From positions 248,001-312,000 of the forward strand of contig JABYQQ010000028.1 of the NCBI GenBank assembly GCA_022605405.1: 64,000 nucleotides of DNA, given 5' to 3'. Source of the stretch: Earliella scabrosa. Lineage: Eukaryota; Basidiomycota; Agaricomycetes; Polyporales; Polyporaceae. The notes beneath the pieces were generated by a model. That model did not search any database, was not told the origin of the DNA, and saw nothing but the letters and a program-made list of their open reading frames with translations. The position numbers were made by a program, and so were the translations under genes. This document shows positions 48,384 through 58,007 of this stretch, one piece after another (within the stretch, counting starts at the first letter, position 1; every line of letters starts with the position of its first letter).

Positions 48384-49251
48384 CTACACATCTAATGTTA
48401 CTAGGAACTTCTTCAAGGACGCTTCATCCATACCCCCACCGTCGGGATCTGCTGCCTCAATACAGCGCGAGATGGCAATGATGTGTCTGGGCTCCTTCGC
48501 ATTCACCCATACCCTCCCATTCATGCCGATCGCCGACTCCAATGGGAATCGAGCACCCAGCAGGGGGAATAGGAAGTGGTCCGGGTCCAGCAGTCTAGTA
48601 TGCGCGTCTTTGTAATACGCAACAGGTGGGCAGAGGAAGAACTCACAGTCGACACATCTTGAGGCTACACTGCACAAGGAACCCACCCTTCAGCTCGCCG
48701 AAGCCCTCGGCCTTCCGAGTTTGCGCATCGAAACACTCCAACTCCGGCTCCATGTCCTTGTGGGCCAAAGATACACGCGCATAGAGCAGAGAGCCAACCT
48801 GCGAGGACGTCATCAGGTCAGATGGGTTACAGGACCGCTGTTGGGCGCACCTTGAGATTTGGACGGTTCCGTTTTGTCGCGCCTTCGAATGCGAGACCGT
48901 CCAGCGATGCCATATGTGCAGATCCAATGTCTACCCTCCAGTTTTCACCGCTCCGACCTATCACGACCCCAACGACCGATTCCTGTGGTGCCGGCACATA
49001 CTGTCTTGTGTGTCATGAGCGACCGTAGATAGACAAGAGATATGATTCTGAACAGCAACTGTGGCACTCACCCGACGCGCATTGCCTTCTATCCACCACC
49101 TAGCGCGATTCTTCGAATGCTGCACGTCCCCTGCGCGTGTCGAGACGACTGTCGGCTGACCATTGATGGATGACTGTTGGAGGAGACCTGGTCCAAGCTT
49201 GAGATTGACGTGTTGTGCGGGCACTCGCTCCCCAGGAAGAATAGAGGTCAT
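48384..49251 (-). CDS. RRP40: Exosome complex component Rrp40 (S1/KH domains)
   Basis: RNA-binding cap subunit of the 3'-5' exosome. 230 residues, four exons: 49251-49072, 49000-48851, 48798-48647 and 48594-48384. The N-terminal domain has ILPGERVPAQ and LGPGLLQQ. The S1 domain follows with YVPAPQESVVGVVIGRSGEN, WRVDIGSAHMASLDGLAFEG and NRPNLKVGSLLYARVSLAHKD. The GYDG-type loop in this lineage reads SDGFGEL-like EGFGELKGGFLVQCSL. The KH region is GMNGRVWVNAKEPRHIIAI. The start at 49251 is the first ATG before the conserved strand. Strong overall match to Rrp40 rather than Rrp4 or Csl4. Confidence 0.95.
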
Positions 49252-49360
49252 GATTGTAGGAGGAAAGCTGTAGATCGAAAAAGCGCCCATTGCAATTCCT
49301 CTTCGCGACCACCACGATCTCGCTATCTCACCTGGCTCCGTCTTCGTGGTCTGACTCCCC

Positions 49361-50131
49361 ATGGACCCATCCAATAATCAAGTGGTGCATACCCGACTGA
49401 CTGCAGAATTTCCCGAACTCGCGCATCTCTCGTAGGCGACCATATGTTCAACTGCCTGGCTATGACATCAGTTCACTCTGTTGCCTCTCGCGCAGGCGCG
49501 AAGACCTCGAAGACCTCCTGGCCGATCCACAGTACTTTCAGGCAATCTTTCACACACTTCCGCAAGTGAAGCTATTATACCAAGGCCAGGCCGAACTCGG
49601 CTCTGCCAACGAATCTATCGCCAGTACGTTCTAAGCTGCTGCTTCGACCCAATGGTCCTAAACAGACCGGCCCAGAGAACAACCTCGCACTGCAGGAGCC
49701 GCTGTATGCACTCCGAAGCGAAACACAGGAGGCGTTTGATCGCGCCAAGCAGCTAGAAGCTCGATGGAAGGATATCGAGAAGGAGCAGCGAGAGGTTTAC
49801 CAGGTCCGTACCGATGCTCGCAATCATGCATCCACGATGACATGAATCAGCACACTCACATGTTCCGTTGTGCTCCATTCTTTAGCGCTTCGACCCTCAG
49901 TTCCTGCTCATGCGGTTGAGGCACGCTACGACGGCGCAGGACGATTTGTCCGAGGCGCGTGCGAATGCCTTCGTGCAGGGCTCTGCCTCCGACCCCGAGC
50001 CGGCAGCCCTGACCGGCAAGGATATCGACGACTTCGTCAAGGAGTTCCGAGAGTTGAGGAAGACATATCACAAGCGCGTGATGTGGGGAGACAGGTGGAC
50101 GACCGGCGAGGTTGCCTGGCGGGACGACTGA
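49361..50131 (+). CDS. VPS37: Vps37, ESCRT-I subunit (Mod(r) domain)
   Basis: Member of ESCRT-I, sorting ubiquitinated cargo at endosomes. 190 residues, four exons: 49361-49431, 49496-49623, 49676-49803 and 49886-50131. The Mod(r) domain spans nearly the whole protein: LTAEFPELAHLSREDLEDLL, ADPQYFQAIFHTLPQVKLLY, NNLALQEPLYALRSETQEAF, KQLEARWKDIEKEQREVYQ and RFDPQFLLMRLRHATTAQDD. The C-terminal segment KDIDDFVKEFRELRKTYHKR is also typical. It lies 109 bp from the divergent Rrp40 start, so the two must share a promoter. No UEV domain is expected or seen. Confidence 0.93.
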
Positions 50132-50769
50132 ACCACGAACATCGCGCGGGGAAACTTCTCGTTCCTTGTGGGTGCCCTCCGTACCGCACATTCTAGATAC
50201 CTTCTTATGTGATTAGGTGGCTTACCCGGTTGTTGTAGGATAGCGATGTAATCTATGTTCCCCGTGGGCACGCGGGAGCTGTGCAATGGCTTCCTCGCTC
50301 ATTCGACGTCATACCAGCCTCCCACCGTCCTCGACGACCGTGTTCGGTACACCAGGGACGTGGGTAGCCTGTCAAGCTCGCTTTTGCGGCCTTTGTGCCC
50401 GATGGCCCTTCTCAATTGGCGGAGCCTCGAAAGGGGAACATCCTCGGGTAATCCGGAGTACCCCGCACCTCCTGACCGCTTTCGGCAGAGCTCTGCAACA
50501 ACTTCGCTCCCGGACGCGAGCCAGCTCGATGTATTGGATTTTTCCGTGGCTCTCTCAAGAGTGGTCAGAGCAATGATGATTGCTCGACAAGCACAAGCTG
50601 CAGTTCGTGCCTGGCTCAGGGAGGGTGTCTCGCAGGGGTTTGGTGTCCACGAGATGTCACACGGCACATATCGTCGTCGAGCCCAGACGACGCTCGAGGT
50701 ATATAAGCGGGGAAGGGACCGTCTGGCCTGCACCGGAGCTTTCGCCGTCCAAACACGTCTGGAACCATC
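50132..50769. other. Promoter region of the first AA9 gene
   Basis: 638 bp including the Vps37 3' flank. Open frames on both strands here lack any known domain. A TATA box lies near the right end and is followed at once by a GCGGGG word that could bind a CreA-type repressor. Confidence 0.5.
50700..50707 (+). promoter_or_regulatory. TATA box of the first AA9 gene
   Basis: TATATAAG lies 70 bp before the ATG. The next bases, GCGGGG at 50707-50712, match the carbon-catabolite-repressor consensus SYGGRG. Spacing fits a strongly inducible cellulase-type promoter. Confidence 0.6.
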
Positions 50770-52360
50770 ATGCGGACCTTCGCTTCTCTCCTCGTTGCAA
50801 CTGCGCTTGCTACCTCTGCCTTCGCGCACAGTATCTTCCAGGTGAGTCCGGATGGTTTATGGGGCTGGGTTTATCCGCATTGGTGCGGAGTGCGTCCGGT
50901 CGCGCGAATACTCATACGGTTTGTCCGTCGTCTACAGGAGCTGCACGTGAATGGTGTCAGCCAGGGCCACATGGTAGGCATCCGTGTCCCCGACTACGAC
51001 GGAGTAAGTGTCTATCTCCAGCTTGGACGTGTACAAGGAAAGGCTAATAAGGCCTTATAGCCCATCACGGACGTGTCCTCCAACGACATCATCTGCAATG
51101 GCGGTATCAACCCTTACCACCAGCCGATCTCAAAGACCGTTATCCCGGTTACCGCGGGCGCGCAGGTCACCGCCGAATGGCATCACAGTGCGTCTGCATG
51201 CCTAGTCCCTCACGAGCATCGCTTACGTCTGAGTAGCTCTCCAGGGTGCTAACCCTAGCGACAGCTCGGACCCTATTGACCCCAGTCACAAGGGTAAGTG
51301 AGCTTCTAGACTATTGTGAGGAGTGTGAGCCTCACCAAGTCACACAATATAGGACCCGTAATGGCATACCTGTCGGTATTCGTCCACCAACCACAACGCG
51401 CAACGATGCTGACCTAGTATCCAGTGCGAAGGTCAACAACGCAACCGACCTGAACGTGACTGGCTTGAAGTGGTTCAAGGTACATCGGTTTAGATCCCCG
51501 TAGAAAGTAAGAGACTGAAGTGCAATTCTAGATTTGGGAAGACGGTCTGGATAACAGCGGCAAGTGGGGCGTCGATCGCCTGATTGCCAACAAGGGCAAG
51601 GTCTCCTTTACCATCCCGGACTGCATTGCTGCCGGCCAGTACCTCCTCCGTGTCGAGCTCATTGGTACGTCAGACCACACGTAGCCACACTCCTACCATG
51701 AGCTTACTGATTCGCGTCGTCAGCCCTCCATGGCGCACAAAGTTACCCTGGCGCTCAGTTCTACGTACGTCTTCATGCCTTGTGACAACCTATCCAGAGC
51801 TAATTCGCACTTCCGGTCTGATAGATGGAATGTGCTCAGATCCAGATCAGCGGCGGTGGTAGCAACCAGCCCGCGACGGTCAACTTCCCCGGCGCGTACT
51901 CCGGCTCTGACCCCGGCGTGAGGATCAACATCTACCAGCCGCTCTCCTCATACAAAATTCCTGGTACGTCGCCATGGTTGCAGTCGAGATCGTACTAGCA
52001 CGCCGACCTTCTGGCCTACAGGTCCGTCCGTGTTCTCTTGCAACGGCGCCTCGAACCCCGGCCCCACCGACCCTCCACCACCGGAGCCGTCTACGACCAC
52101 CGCGGCGCCGCCTCCCGGGCCTTCCGGCACTGTTCCTCAGTACGGTCAATGCGGTGGTAACGGGTATGTCGTTTCTACAAGTATTTTGCGCGCCCCACGC
52201 TCACTGATCTCCACGAACGCAGCTACAATGGCCCCACCGCGTGCGTCGCGCCCTTCACTTGCGTCAAGTCGAATGACTGGGTATGTTTACCTTGTTCCCT
52301 CCCAAGCCGATCGTTAGCTGACCCCATTGGTCTTGTAAACAGTACAGTCAGTGCTTGTAA
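50770..52360 (+). CDS. AA9 lytic polysaccharide monooxygenase with C-terminal CBM1
   Basis: Secreted copper enzyme that oxidatively cleaves cellulose. 308 residues, twelve exons: 50770-50841, 50938-51003, 51061-51187, 51237-51293, 51353-51371, 51425-51479, 51532-51664, 51724-51764, 51825-51963, 52022-52163, 52223-52280 and 52343-52360. Signal peptide cleavage after Ala19 exposes His20, the N-terminal histidine of the copper brace; the second brace His is in AEWHH (about 87-88). The axial Tyr is in GAQFYMECAQ (about 190). IICNGG and the later Cys give the conserved disulfide. A Pro/Thr-rich linker connects to a CBM1 ([15 protein letters not shown], then YSQCL) with its four Cys and aromatic face. 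All active-site residues are intact. Confidence 0.96.
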
Positions 52361-52997
52361 ACTTTGTATCTGGGACGTGGGTAGGTCGCACGAAGGTCAC
52401 GGTCACGTCATCATCGCATATTGTACATCCACCGCATTCGACTCGGCAATTGTATCTTTGGTTCAACAGCTTCTCGCTCCAACCGCGCCGGTCACGTCGC
52501 TGAGCTCGAAGAATGTCGGCTGCCGCACGCTTGAATCTCGCATGAAGAAGCACGTTTGGTTCGTAGGTTCCTATGCCATCTTATAACCTACCGGCGGCAG
52601 CGCGCGCCACGCAGGCTTGCGCCCGCAGGCCTCGGGCCTCGCCACCCGCATTCAAAGTTCGCCGTGCCGGCATTCGTGTGGGAGCCGCAAGCCGCATACA
52701 GAACCGCTCCAAAACCTCGGTGCATCACCTGACGAACAAGGCGAGCATCTCATCTTCCTCATCTTCCTCCTACAGCTCCTCTACGGCGCGTCCTGCCGTC
52801 CGCCACTAGCAGTCCGATGAGCAACCTCCCTGCTGAGTGGCAAACTCAATAGGAGGGGGGATACCTGGTTCCGCGAGCGTAGCAGTCAGTCGCGCGGACC
52901 CAAGGCACGGGGCGAGTATAAAACGTACCGCTGCACTGGCAACTGACAGCGCGAACCACCCCAGCCCCTCACCCCTCAGCCTATCCGATTCTACGAG
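52361..52997. other. Spacer between the two AA9 genes
   Basis: 637 bp, holding the promoter of the second AA9 gene. A frame at 52573-52809 is Arg/Ser-rich and unlikely to be coding. Confidence 0.55.
52917..52923 (+). promoter_or_regulatory. TATA box of the second AA9 gene
   Basis: TATAAAA lies 81 bp before the ATG, close to the spacing seen in the first AA9 gene. Confidence 0.6.
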
Positions 52998-54368
52998 ATG
53001 AAGGCGCCGTTCTCCGCCCTCGCTTCTCTCGTCCTCGCCGCCAGTTCGGTCTCCGCCAGGACCGTGTTCTCGGTACGCGCACACCATCCGTCCGTCCCTG
53101 CCTTGTTTGCGCAACACCGCTGACGGCATCCTACGCGTCGCCCCTGACAGGCCATCTCAGTCGACGGCATCGCGCTCGGCCACGGCGTCGCGGTCCGCGT
53201 GCCATCCTCGAACGCAGTAAGTCCGACCGGGCATCCCTCCTACCCACTATGCACCACACACAAGTTCCCTCGGAGCGCTCGCTCAACGCACATGCCCAGC
53301 CCGTCACGGACCTCACCTCGACCGACCTCATCTGCAACAAGAACTTCGTCCAGCCCATCTCGGACGTCATCGCGTCCGTCCCCGCTGGCGGCGTCGTCCA
53401 GGCAGAGTTCCACCACACGGCCGCGGGGTACACCGGGCCGGACCCGTCGGACCCGCTCGACCCCACGAACAAGGGTGAGTATCCCGAGTGCCGTTGTGAC
53501 GTTGGAGGAGCCGCGGCTGACATCTACTTATACGCTAGGCCCTCTCCTTGCGTACCTGTACGCTGCACCGGCCCGCCGTGAGGCATATCGTAGTGCGGAC
53601 GCTAACAAGTCCTTGAATGTAGCGCGAAGGTGCCCGACGCGACGCAGGAAGACGTGACCGACGTCCAGTGGTTCAAGGTGAGCGTCTCGACAACGGACGA
53701 TTCAAAGGACCAGGACCAAGTGTCTCTGATGTCCGAGGGGTGCTCCGCAGATCTTCGAGCAAGGCCTGAACCCCGAGACCCATCAATGGGCCTCCGACTA
53801 CCTCTTCCTCAACGAGGGGTTCGTGAACGTCACCATCCCCTCCTGCATCGAGGCGGGCCAGTACCTCTTCCGCGTCGAGAGCATCTGTCAGTCCCCTCAT
53901 CCCATCATCCCATGACCATCCCCCGAAGTTCAAAGCAACACTGACCTTGTGCTGGCCTAAACAGCGCTGTCTTCCGCAACTCAGTACCCCGGTGCCCAAT
54001 TCTTCGTGAGCCCTCATCGCGCATAAAAACCACGAAGAGCTTGTATTGACCCCGCTTCTCGACAGATGAGCTGCGCGCAGCTCGAGGTCACCGGCGGTGG
54101 CGCCGCGACACCCGAGACGGTCAGCTTCCCCGGCGCATACACCCGTGAGTCGCCCGGCCCTCGCTGCCTCTGAAATCCCCACGCACTCAAGGGTCATATG
54201 TGCTCACCTCTGCGATCCCTGCTTTCCAGCGACAAGCCCCGGCATCGTGACGAACATCTACAGCGCAGAGACGTACACGCCTCCCGGTGAGTCTACTCCC
54301 ATCCCTTGTGACGGAGCGGTTGTGCTCATCAGAGCCACTCCGCAGGCCCCGCCGTCTTCCAGTGTTGA
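52998..54368 (+). CDS. AA9-like protein with N-terminal Arg in place of the copper-brace His, no CBM1
   Basis: Secreted AA9-fold protein, 241 residues, ten exons: 52998-53072, 53151-53216, 53300-53474, 53539-53557, 53623-53677, 53751-53886, 53965-54005, 54066-54144, 54230-54286 and 54346-54368. Signal peptide cleavage after Ala20 would leave Arg21 (SARTVFS) at the mature N-terminus where AA9 enzymes have His. The second His is kept (AEFHHT), but the axial Tyr is Phe (GAQFFMSCAQ). The rest follows AA9: [46 protein letters not shown] and the final FQC. A class of Arg-AA9 proteins that lack the brace is known from mushrooms; they are not expected to be monooxygenases. It lies in tandem with the canonical gene and shares its exon pattern. 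Confidence 0.93.
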
Positions 54369-55005
54369 GCGTTGAACGTTGAGGGCCGTCCTTCGGAGAG
54401 CCCGGTATCTGAAACGCTCGGCGCTGCACTGTGTACTAGGGAACCGTACACAGATTGAAATCCCACCATGATGACCCCACCTTCCCACCTAACCTCAAGC
54501 AGCGCTCGCTGTGGTAGAGATACGAACAGGCAGTCGTGAAGGTAGGTTGGCCAGCGCCGGCCTGCCAGGTACATCATGATCACTCGGCGGACTACACCCT
54601 TATGTACACAGTCCACCGTCCGGGCACTACGCTGGGTACGATTGAAAAGCAATCGATTATAGCCAGGTATATCATCTACCTACTACTACGAGTCAGTGAC
54701 TATCGGGTGGTGGTGTTACAACATTGGATCCATTACAAGCCGAGCTGGGGTGTGTGTGTGAGGAAGTCCGAGTCCGAGTCCGGAGTCCGTTCCTTGTATA
54801 CATGTACATGTGCAGCACAACCACAAAAAGCCCATTGCGTGAGGTGAGGCCGTGAAAGAAAGCAAAAGAGACGAGAATCGTACCATGCACCCCCAATGGC
54901 AAACCGCGCGACGCCAGCCGGCGACGTTTTCCTCCCTCCTCCACCTTCTCTCCTCCCCTTCCTCTCTCTCTCCTACTCCTTGCACACGACCGCAGATGGG
55001 CAGGA
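54369..55005. other. Convergent 3' flanks, 637 bp
   Basis: Between the second AA9 gene (+) and the SH3 gene (-). It holds a short GT run and four AGTCCG units at 54765-54789. No gene was seen. Confidence 0.55.
54765..54789. repeat. Short AGTCCG tandem repeat
   Basis: Four AGTCCG units, the last offset by one G, directly after a short (GT)n run at about 54750-54760. A simple-sequence tract with no visible role. Confidence 0.7.
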
Positions 55006-56517
55006 TCACATCTCGTCGTCCTCGTCCTCGTAGAAGACAGGTGGGTACGCCTCCTCCTCGACGGTCGTCAGCCTCGCCTCGGCCCCCTGCTTCCCACCAC
55101 CACCACCAACAGCAGCAGCAGCATCAAAGCCGCCTTCGGACTGCCCACCGCCCACGCTCACCGTCGACCGCACCTCAATCTCCAGCTCCTCGTCCTCCTC
55201 CTCGAGCTCCTCGCGCATCTCCTCCCACCCATGCCACCACCATCCCCCCTCCTCCTCCTCCTTCTGCTTCTCCTCAGCAACAGCCTCTGCCTCTGCCGCA
55301 GCAGCCTTCTCGCCCATAAACGCACCCACAAGCTCCTCCGACGGGTACCGAAAAACGACCGCCGGCCGCTCCCCCTCCGCAAAGTTCACACTCTTGCGCC
55401 TCCCGCCCCCGCGCGAGCCCGAGTCCGAGCTGGCCGAGGAAGACAGGGAGGACGAAGACGAGGACGACGAGAGAGAGCTAGGGCTCGCGTGTGCACGGGC
55501 AGACGCCTGCGAGATCCCGCCCTGCTCGAGCGTCCCCGGCTGCGCCTCGTACACCGCGACCCCTTGTCGGTGCTGTTGCTGGTGCTGATGCTTGTGTGGG
55601 TGGTGCGGGAACGACATCGCGCGCCTCTTAAACGGGCTCCTCCCCCGCGGCGGTTCCACCATCATCGGCGCCGGCGAGGGGGAGGGGAGGGGCGAGTCCG
55701 AGTCGTCCGAGCACTCATTCTCGTCCTCGTCCTCCTCGTCGCAGTCGCTGAACGGGCTCAGCGCGCCATAATAGTCCGGGAAGCGCACGCGCGTCGCGAA
55801 CGGGATGCAGCGCGCGTGGACGTGCGAGAGCCCTGGGGACCCGGACGCAGTAGTGCACTGCGGCTGGCCCCACGCGGGGCGCAGTGCCGAGGCCGAGGAT
55901 TCGCTGTCGCGGCGGCGCAGCGCGCGGGCCTCTACGGGGCAAGTGGCCTGTGGAAGGGGTGAACTGATGAGCACCGCGGACCCGACGTGGCTGATGAGAG
56001 AGCAAGAGCAGGTACGTACCGCCTCGTTGAACGCGGTATTGATCCTCGTCAACCGCTCGAGCGCGCCCTCCGTGTTCCACGCGGGTATGAGACCAACGTC
56101 TCCCGTGCGCAGCACGCGCACGCGCACGGCGTAGTCGTCGACCTCCTCGAGGATCTCGACGCGCTCCGCGGCCTCGACCTTGACTGGTTCGCGCGAGAAC
56201 GGCGGGGGGAGGAAGCTCGAGGACGGGAACGAGTCCTTGGTGTAGCAGATCCCCGCCTTTGCGTCCTGGAACGCGGTGCGCCAGGTGAGCGGGGGCGGGG
56301 CGTACATCGTCTTGGAGCTCGAAGGAGCTGCCTGGTTGGACTGGAACGCGGACGGCGTTGGGGAGAGCGAGCGCCGACGGGGCTTCTCGACTTCGAAGCG
56401 GGGTGCGGGGGATCCACGCTGGAGATCGTGTGTCGCGATAGGTTGAAGTGAGTGCGTGGAATGCGAATGTGAGTGCGAGTGAGAGAGTTTGGGCGAGAGC
56501 TGGGCAGGGGCCGGCAT
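55006..56517 (-). CDS. SH3-domain protein with PP1-docking motif (Tea4/Bud14-like candidate)
   Basis: 479 residues, two exons: 56517-56020 and 55947-55006. After a His/Ser-rich N-terminus, residues about 65-170 look like an SH3 fold: DAKAGICYTKDSFPSSSF, VEILEEVDDYAVRVRVL, GDVGLIPAWNTEGALERL. The C-terminal half is low-complexity (poly-Ser, Gln/His, acidic helix with EEMREELEEEDEELEIE). It holds RRKSVNFAEG, a good RVxF-type docking site for protein phosphatase 1. SH3 plus RVxF is the arrangement of the polarity factors Tea4 (Wsh3) and Bud14, so a role in cell polarity is proposed as inference. Frames in the other five directions here are long only because of composition. Confidence 0.68.
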   Translation of the reverse strand: MPAPAQLSPKLSHSHSHSHSTHSLQPIATHDLQRGSPAPRFEVEKPRRRSLSPTPSAFQSNQAAPSSSKTMYAPPPLTWRTAFQDAKAGICYTKDSFPSSSFLPPPFSREPVKVEAAERVEILEEVDDYAVRVRVLRTGDVGLIPAWNTEGALERLTRINTAFNEAVRTCSCSLISHVGSAVLISSPLPQATCPVEARALRRRDSESSASALRPAWGQPQCTTASGSPGLSHVHARCIPFATRVRFPDYYGALSPFSDCDEEDEDENECSDDSDSPLPSPSPAPMMVEPPRGRSPFKRRAMSFPHHPHKHQHQQQHRQGVAVYEAQPGTLEQGGISQASARAHASPSSLSSSSSSSSLSSSASSDSGSRGGGRRKSVNFAEGERPAVVFRYPSEELVGAFMGEKAAAAEAEAVAEEKQKEEEEGGWWWHGWEEMREELEEEDEELEIEVRSTVSVGGGQSEGGFDAAAAVGGGGGKQGAEARLTTVEEEAYPPVFYEDEDDEM

Positions 56518-58007
56518 ATTATCTACAGACCGCTTGGCAAGTTCACGAGGTGCGCGGAGGCAATGAGGATGGGCTAAAGCGTGCGGGAGGAAAGCGGGAG
56601 ATGGGGATCGAGGTCAAGTGCGCGCGAGTGCGAGCGGGTCGGGCGTATAGGGTGCGCGGGTGTGAAGTGGGTGACGCAGCGAGCGCGAATACGGCTGCGT
56701 ACAAATGTTGCTCGTCGGCCGGGTGCGAGTTGTGGCAAGGTGCAAGTCCGGTCGGGTCCTCCTGCCTGACTAAGCGAGGTCGGGGAGAGGTGGGTGGCTA
56801 TAAGTGTGCGTGATGTCCGGCCTCGGAGTGGTCTTCGGAGGTCGCGCAGGGCGTTACAGAGGGCGTGCAGAAGGGCTGGGGCTGGTTGTGAGGGTCGAGC
56901 GAGAGCAGAGGCAGAGGGTTCTTTGAACGAGGGAGGCGAGTGGCAAGAGGAGGCTAGCGTGGCCAGAGCCGTATTTCAGCCCCGTTCGTGGGTTTGATAG
57001 CGTGAGGGCTGATTGGCGCGGGGCTGTCAGGTGGGTGCCCCGGGCGAGCGGGGAAGCAGCAAGAAGCAGGGGAGGAAGGAGGGAGACTCTCAGAAGTGTG
57101 GGGAAGGGCCCCCCTCGCGCCCGACCTCGGGACCCAGAGTACTGATCGTGGCGAGGCCGAGCACTGCGCGACCCCGCTCCGACGGCCTATTCCAGTCCCC
57201 TTCCCAGCCCTCGCAGACAGATCCAGCAACAAGGCCGTCCCAGGGCCCTCCGAGTGGGGCGGTCTCTTGGAGCCCTCCCAGCGCAGAACTCGCCCCCAGC
57301 CTTCTTCGTCCGGCCCATCCGTCCGATGTCCCGAGCCTATGTGTCGCCGGTGTGTCAAGACGGCGACAACCTCTGTCACCTGCGGCCAGCCTTGATTGCT
57401 TTCTATCCTTCCCCGTCGCGATTCGTCCAGACCAGCTGCCCGATTCCCAACTCTGAGTTGCCGTGCGCGTCCAGACTACGGAGGTCGGACACAGCGTCCC
57501 GACTCTTACGTCCAAGCTTGTCCAAGTCGCCGAGATCAGGGTGCACGTCGTGGCACACGACTGAGCCAGTCAATCACTCGCTGGCAGGTCATCTGCCCCG
57601 CAACTGATCCCGACGCGCTACTTTCCCACACGAGGCTACTAACCTCCCGCCACACCGCTATATTTGGCAATGTTCCGCCACAGGCGCTTATCGCGATCCA
57701 GGTTCGGCTAATGACGCCAACATGGACGAAGCAATGAATGGTCTTCATATAGTAGTCGACTGCATGAGAGCATTAGAGATGGACAATCGGCTGTCATTCA
57801 ACCTTTTCAACGCCTTCCCAGCCTTCGTATAGATCTCAAGTCCGGTCCGATACAACGTTCACAGTACTCGTAGTACTTTGGTCGTAGAAGTCGCAGGACG
57901 TCCAAGACTAACAATTGAACTACAACCGGTATCGCCTGATCAAAGCCCAGCGTGGCTAGCCCATCGCCATAAGCTCCCACTCGACGAATCCTCAACCCTT
58001 CAACCCC
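56518..58007. other. 1.5 kb spacer, purine block then pyrimidine block
   Basis: Plus strand is purine-rich to about 57100, then pyrimidine-rich to about 57480, as in the 22.7-24.2 kb spacer. This includes the leader of the SH3 gene and the 3' flank of NCA2. I see no gene. Confidence 0.5.

Noticed and set aside
52573..52809. 78-codon plus frame between the two AA9 genes
   Set aside because: Its Ser/Arg-rich product has no domain and it sits in the promoter region of the second AA9 gene.
55231..56451. Long plus-strand frames of 243 and 154 codons antisense to the SH3 gene
   Set aside because: They are shadows of GC-rich codons in the minus-strand gene; the protein sequences are Arg-rich and without domains.
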